From: Desulfovibrio sp.
Lineage (GTDB): Bacteria; Desulfobacterota; Desulfovibrionia; Desulfovibrionales; Desulfovibrionaceae
DNA: 8,431 bases
Assembly (NCBI GenBank): GCA_014804905.1
Contig: JAAUYX010000091.1
Span: forward strand, 70,109 to 78,539
Reading direction: 5' to 3'
The translations under genes were made by a program, and so were the position numbers. Shown here piece after piece: positions 6,123 through 8,431 of the stretch (positions are counted from its first letter, which is position 1; each line of letters begins with the position of its first letter). The notes under the pieces were generated by a model. That model saw only the letters and a program-made list of their open reading frames with translations, was not told the DNA's origin and did not search any database.

Positions 6123-7592
6123 ATGATCAAGATTTATATCGACCCTGAGCTCGATTTCCAGCCGAAACTGCCCAAAAACACCCAGTGGACCGATGATGCG
6201 GCCGCGGCCGAAATCCTGCTCACACCGGGCAAGGCACCGGCGGAGTGCACGGGCCATGTCATCGCCTGCCGCAATCAGGATGCCGTGAAGCACATGGACA
6301 AGGTGGAAATCGCGGCCTACCACGACATCTGGCTGCTCCCGGTCATCCCCACGCTCTGGCAGGCGCGCCTCGACAAGCTCGTGGAATGGGTGTCGGAGCT
6401 CAATACGGCGCGCATCGAAAAATCCTGGCTGGAGACGCTCATCGACTCCATGCCGGACATGATCTGGTTCAAGTCCCTCGACGGCCTGCACATGAAGGTC
6501 AACCAGGCCTTTTGCAAGGCCGCGGGCAAGACGCGCAAGATGATCGAGGGGCGCGACCACTACTTCATCTGGAACGTGGACCCCGGAAGCGCGGACCACG
6601 ACGAGACCTGCGTCAACAGCGAGGCCGAGGTCATCAAGGCCAACAAGACCTGCACCTTCAACGAGACCCTCAAGATAGGCGACCAGAAGCGGCACCTGCT
6701 CACCTACAAGACTCCCATCCACGACCGCCACGGCCAGATCATCGGCACGGTGGGCGTGGCGCACGACATCACCAATATCCTCAACCTGAGCATGGAGATA
6801 GAAATCTTCCTCGAGGCCATGCCCTTCCCCATCATCATGCACAACGAGAAGGGCATCATCACCCACATGAACCAGAAGTTCGCCGACTTTTTCCACGAGC
6901 GCAAGAGCGACATCATCGGCGTCAACTACTGGGACTGGAAGAGCTGGTTCTTCACCCATGACGCGGGCAGCCTCGGCTTCATGGACGATGACGAGCAGAA
7001 GTTCGTGAGCGTGCGCGAGACGGAGCTCCGGGACATCTTCGGCAATGTGTTCGGCGGGCTCGCCGTGTTCAGCGACATCACGGCGGAAAAGAACCTGGAG
7101 ATAACCATCCGGCGCAATGCCAGCGAGGACCACCTCACCGGGCTCGCCAACCGCCACGCGCTGAGCGAATATTTCCAGAAGATGGACAAGAACGTCTTTC
7201 ACCTCCTCTATCTTGACCTTGACAACTTCAAGGCCGTCAACGACCGCTGGGGCCACGAAACGGGCGACATGGCCCTGCGCAAGATAGCCTCGGTCATGCG
7301 CGAGACCTTCCCCAACGATTTTCTCGCGCGCCTCGGTGGCGACGAGTTCCTCGTGTGCATCGCGCGCGACATCGGGGATGACGAGCTCGCCGCGCTGGCG
7401 GCCAAGGTGCAGGCCAACCTGTCCACATGGTTTGGCTCGCTCGAAAAACTCTCGGACGTGAGCCTTTCCATCGGTATCCGGCCGGCCTGCGACCCGGAAT
7501 ATCCGCTGGAGCAGCTTATCCACGAGGCCGACCAGGCCATGTACGCGGCCAAGCGCAACGGCAAGGCCCAGGCCAAGGTCTGGGAGCCCTAG
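6123..7592 (+). CDS. PAS-PAS-GGDEF diguanylate cyclase
   Basis: Encodes 489 aa from the ATG at 6123, which has GGGAG six bases upstream. An in-frame ATG at 6048 would add 25 residues with a short hydrophobic stretch but runs through the promoter-like AT-rich region, so it is less likely. Residues 1-100 are an alpha/beta region without a recognised motif. PAS domains lie at about 103-217 (ending in the VGVAHDIT element) and about 227-325 (ending in VFSDIT). The GGDEF domain starts at D336-H-L-T-G-L-A-N-R344 and has L-D-L-D-N-F-K, N-D-R-W-G-H-E-T-G-D and an intact G405-G-D-E-F409, so it should make cyclic di-GMP from two GTP. The inhibitory I-site RxxD expected five residues before GGDEF reads F-P-N-D, so classical product inhibition is probably absent. 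No membrane segment is present in the chosen protein, so it should be cytosolic; the PAS ligands are unknown. It stands alone, followed by a hairpin and a long leader before rpoB. Confidence 0.93.
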   Translation: MIKIYIDPELDFQPKLPKNTQWTDDAAAAEILLTPGKAPAECTGHVIACRNQDAVKHMDKVEIAAYHDIWLLPVIPTLWQARLDKLVEWVSELNTARIEKSWLETLIDSMPDMIWFKSLDGLHMKVNQAFCKAAGKTRKMIEGRDHYFIWNVDPGSADHDETCVNSEAEVIKANKTCTFNETLKIGDQKRHLLTYKTPIHDRHGQIIGTVGVAHDITNILNLSMEIEIFLEAMPFPIIMHNEKGIITHMNQKFADFFHERKSDIIGVNYWDWKSWFFTHDAGSLGFMDDDEQKFVSVRETELRDIFGNVFGGLAVFSDITAEKNLEITIRRNASEDHLTGLANRHALSEYFQKMDKNVFHLLYLDLDNFKAVNDRWGHETGDMALRKIASVMRETFPNDFLARLGGDEFLVCIARDIGDDELAALAAKVQANLSTWFGSLEKLSDVSLSIGIRPACDPEYPLEQLIHEADQAMYAAKRNGKAQAKVWEP

Positions 7593-7632
7593 GCCGCGGC
7601 GCCTGGCACCGCTGATTTTTGCATGATTGGCG

Positions 7633-7656
7633 CTCCCGGCAGATCCCTGCCGGGAG
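7633..7656 (+). terminator. Hairpin after the diguanylate cyclase gene, probable terminator
   Basis: CTCCCGGCAG (7633-7642) pairs perfectly with CTGCCGGGAG (7647-7656) around an ATCC loop, 40 bp after the cyclase stop. The following bases, TCGTGCTTTC, are a poor U-tract. It is therefore a weak or factor-assisted terminator, or a 3' end stabiliser. Confidence 0.5.
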
Positions 7657-7751
7657 TCGTGCTTTCGGAGGCTTCCCCGCAAAACACCGCACGCCCCTCC
7701 CGCGTGCATCTTCTTCCCGCAAACGCGCCCGCGCCGGGCCTTTGCGGCGCG

Positions 7752-7803
7752 AAAAAATTTTTGCGCCCCGGCACTTGCCAAACGAAAGAAATGTGGATAT
7801 TTG
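7752..7803 (+). promoter_or_regulatory. Candidate rpoB promoter with UP-element-like A6T5 tract
   Basis: TTGCCA (7775-7780, five of six matches to TTGACA) is followed by TATTTG (7798-7803, 17-bp spacing) or GATATT (7797-7802, 16-bp spacing). The A6T5 tract at 7752-7762 falls about 49-59 bp before the expected start site near 7811, where the distal UP subsite lies in strong stable-RNA-like promoters. A second, weaker pair, TTGCTG (7835-7840) and TAAAAG (7858-7863), is 17 bp apart. Confidence 0.45.
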
Positions 7804-7892
7804 ATTGCGTTCACGAAGTAAGAGGGAGGGTTAATTGCTGTTTTCTGTAACCTGCTGTAAAAGAAACATTTTCTAAAAACACGGCGCAATGG

Positions 7893-7927
7893 CCCAGGCC
7901 CTGCGGGACGGCAGGGGATGGGTTTTT
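7893..7927 (+). terminator. Intrinsic terminator or attenuator in the rpoB leader
   Basis: CCCTGC (7899-7904) pairs with GCAGGG (7911-7916) around a 6-base loop. A two-base purine internal loop separates it from an outer helix, CCCA (7893-7896) with TGGG (7919-7922). TTTTT (7923-7927) follows at once. This is the best intrinsic-terminator shape in the right half of the window, yet it is 300 bp after the cyclase stop and 127 bp before rpoB. It therefore may attenuate rpoB or end a short RNA started near 7811 or 7870. Confidence 0.7.
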
Positions 7928-8054
7928 GTCGTCTTTGCCGTGTGCGGCAGGCAGCATCCGAAATTTTGTTTCCCCGATGCGCTTTCCTGGCGCAGCAATG
8001 GCGCGGGCCCCGTTTTCCGTTGCAAACGCAACTGCCAGACCTTTTGAGGTACCC

Positions 8055-8431
8055 ATGAGCCAGCTCAGCAAACAGTTCGGCAAAATCAAGACTTCCCTGC
8101 CCATCCCCCATCTGCTGAACCTCCAGATAGATTCCTACCGGAAGTTTCTCCAGGAAGGCGTTCCCGAGAACGAGCGCAGCCACGAAGAAGGCCTTGAGGG
8201 CGTTTTCCACACGGTCTTTCCCATCGAGGATTTCAACAAGACCGCCAGCCTCGAGTTCGTCTCCTACGAAATCCAGGAGCCCAAGTACGACCAGGCCGAG
8301 TGCATCTCCAAGGGCCTGACCTACGAGGCCCCGGTGCGCATCCGCGTGCGCCTCGTCGTCTATGACGCGGACGAGGCCTCGGGCAACCGCACCATCCGCG
8401 ACATCAAGGAGCAGGACATCTATTTCGGCAC
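8055..8431 (+). CDS. rpoB: DNA-directed RNA polymerase beta subunit, N-terminus (3' partial)
   Basis: The frame is open from the ATG at 8055 to the window edge, giving 125 complete codons of a protein that is usually about 1,350-1,400 aa. GAGG at 8046-8049, five bases before the ATG, fixes the start. The opening F-G-K-I-K-x-S-L-P-I-P-H-L-L-N-L-Q-x-D-S-Y and the later E-C-I-x-K-G-L-T-Y-E-A-P-V-R-I-R-V-R-L are hallmarks of the bacterial beta subunit N-terminal region, in the form seen in Desulfovibrio and relatives. Beta carries much of the catalytic site and the rifampicin pocket, but those regions are beyond the window. rpoC is expected downstream. rplJ and rplL, its usual upstream partners, are missing here; a cyclase gene and a long leader take their place, so the gene probably depends on a promoter in that leader. 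Confidence 0.96.
   Translation, partial: MSQLSKQFGKIKTSLPIPHLLNLQIDSYRKFLQEGVPENERSHEEGLEGVFHTVFPIEDFNKTASLEFVSYEIQEPKYDQAECISKGLTYEAPVRIRVRLVVYDADEASGNRTIRDIKEQDIYFG

Larger units (their letters stand above)
7593..8054. other. 462-bp gene-free stretch between the cyclase gene and rpoB
   Basis: No convincing protein gene is present in any frame. The left half is GC-rich with hairpins at 7633-7656 and 7730-7751 (7-bp stem, 8-base loop, followed directly by A6T5). From about 7775 to 7890 the sequence becomes clearly AT-rich and holds promoter-like boxes. A terminator-type hairpin ends at 7927. The last 125 bp hold small dyads at 7978-7994 (TGCGC/GCGCA) and 8019-8032 (GTTGC/GCAAC) and the rpoB ribosome binding site. 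Confidence 0.7.

Noticed and set aside
7604..7624. TGGCAC followed by TTTGCA, resembling a sigma-54 promoter
   Set aside because: The GG and GC elements are 14 bases apart instead of the required 10.
7730..7762. GC-rich hairpin followed by A6T5 as an intrinsic terminator
   Set aside because: Six A residues separate the stem from the T-run, so the U-tract is misplaced; the tract makes more sense as a bent or UP-like element.
7791..7850. Nineteen-codon ATG frame in the rpoB leader
   Set aside because: It has no proper ribosome binding site and overlaps the candidate -10 box, so it would not be in the transcript.
7835..7876. Thirteen-codon TTG-initiated leader peptide with a GGGAGGG upstream, ending 16 bp before the rpoB-leader terminator
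   Set aside because: Such a short frame arises easily by chance, starts with a rare codon, overlaps promoter-like boxes, and has no run of a regulatory amino acid.

Overview
The window looks like the chromosome of a GC-rich sulfate- or sulfite-reducing bacterium of the Desulfovibrionaceae. The basis is an outer-membrane porin that closely resembles the homotrimeric porin family of Desulfovibrio, plus a deltaproteobacterial-type RpoB N-terminus, two redox gene sets rich in iron-sulfur motifs, and strong GC codon bias. The genus cannot be fixed from sequence alone.

Left region (1-4229, + strand): a probable four-gene operon. It holds the C-terminal end of a GltD-like FAD/iron-sulfur oxidoreductase (cut by the window edge), the porin, an 81-aa 2[4Fe-4S] ferredoxin, and a 581-aa FAD subunit of the fumarate reductase/AprA superfamily. 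The last two genes overlap by ATGA. A stem-loop without a U-tract lies on each side of the porin gene, at 448-480 and 2135-2170. A GC-rich hairpin with T-tracts on both strands (4194-4229) closes the operon and also serves the convergent genes. The arrangement suggests an electron chain, NAD(P)H to GltD-like subunit to ferredoxin to flavoprotein, reducing or oxidising a substrate that may enter through the dedicated porin. The substrate is unknown, and the usual fumarate-site motifs of the flavoprotein are replaced.

Middle region (4256-5986, - strand): a two-gene operon of a radical SAM protein followed by a flavodoxin-fold, cysteine-motif flavoprotein with a twin-arginine N-terminus. It is read from a promoter with a consensus TTGACA box, and a short perfect dyad covers the -10 region.

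Right region (6123-8431, + strand): a PAS-PAS-GGDEF diguanylate cyclase, then a 462-bp gene-free stretch, then the start of rpoB. The gene-free stretch holds a hairpin after the cyclase gene, an A6T5 tract upstream of a candidate promoter, and a well-formed intrinsic terminator about 130 bp before rpoB that could act as an attenuator. The ribosomal protein genes rplJ-rplL, which normally precede rpoB, are not here. No CRISPR array, insertion sequence, tRNA or rRNA was seen.
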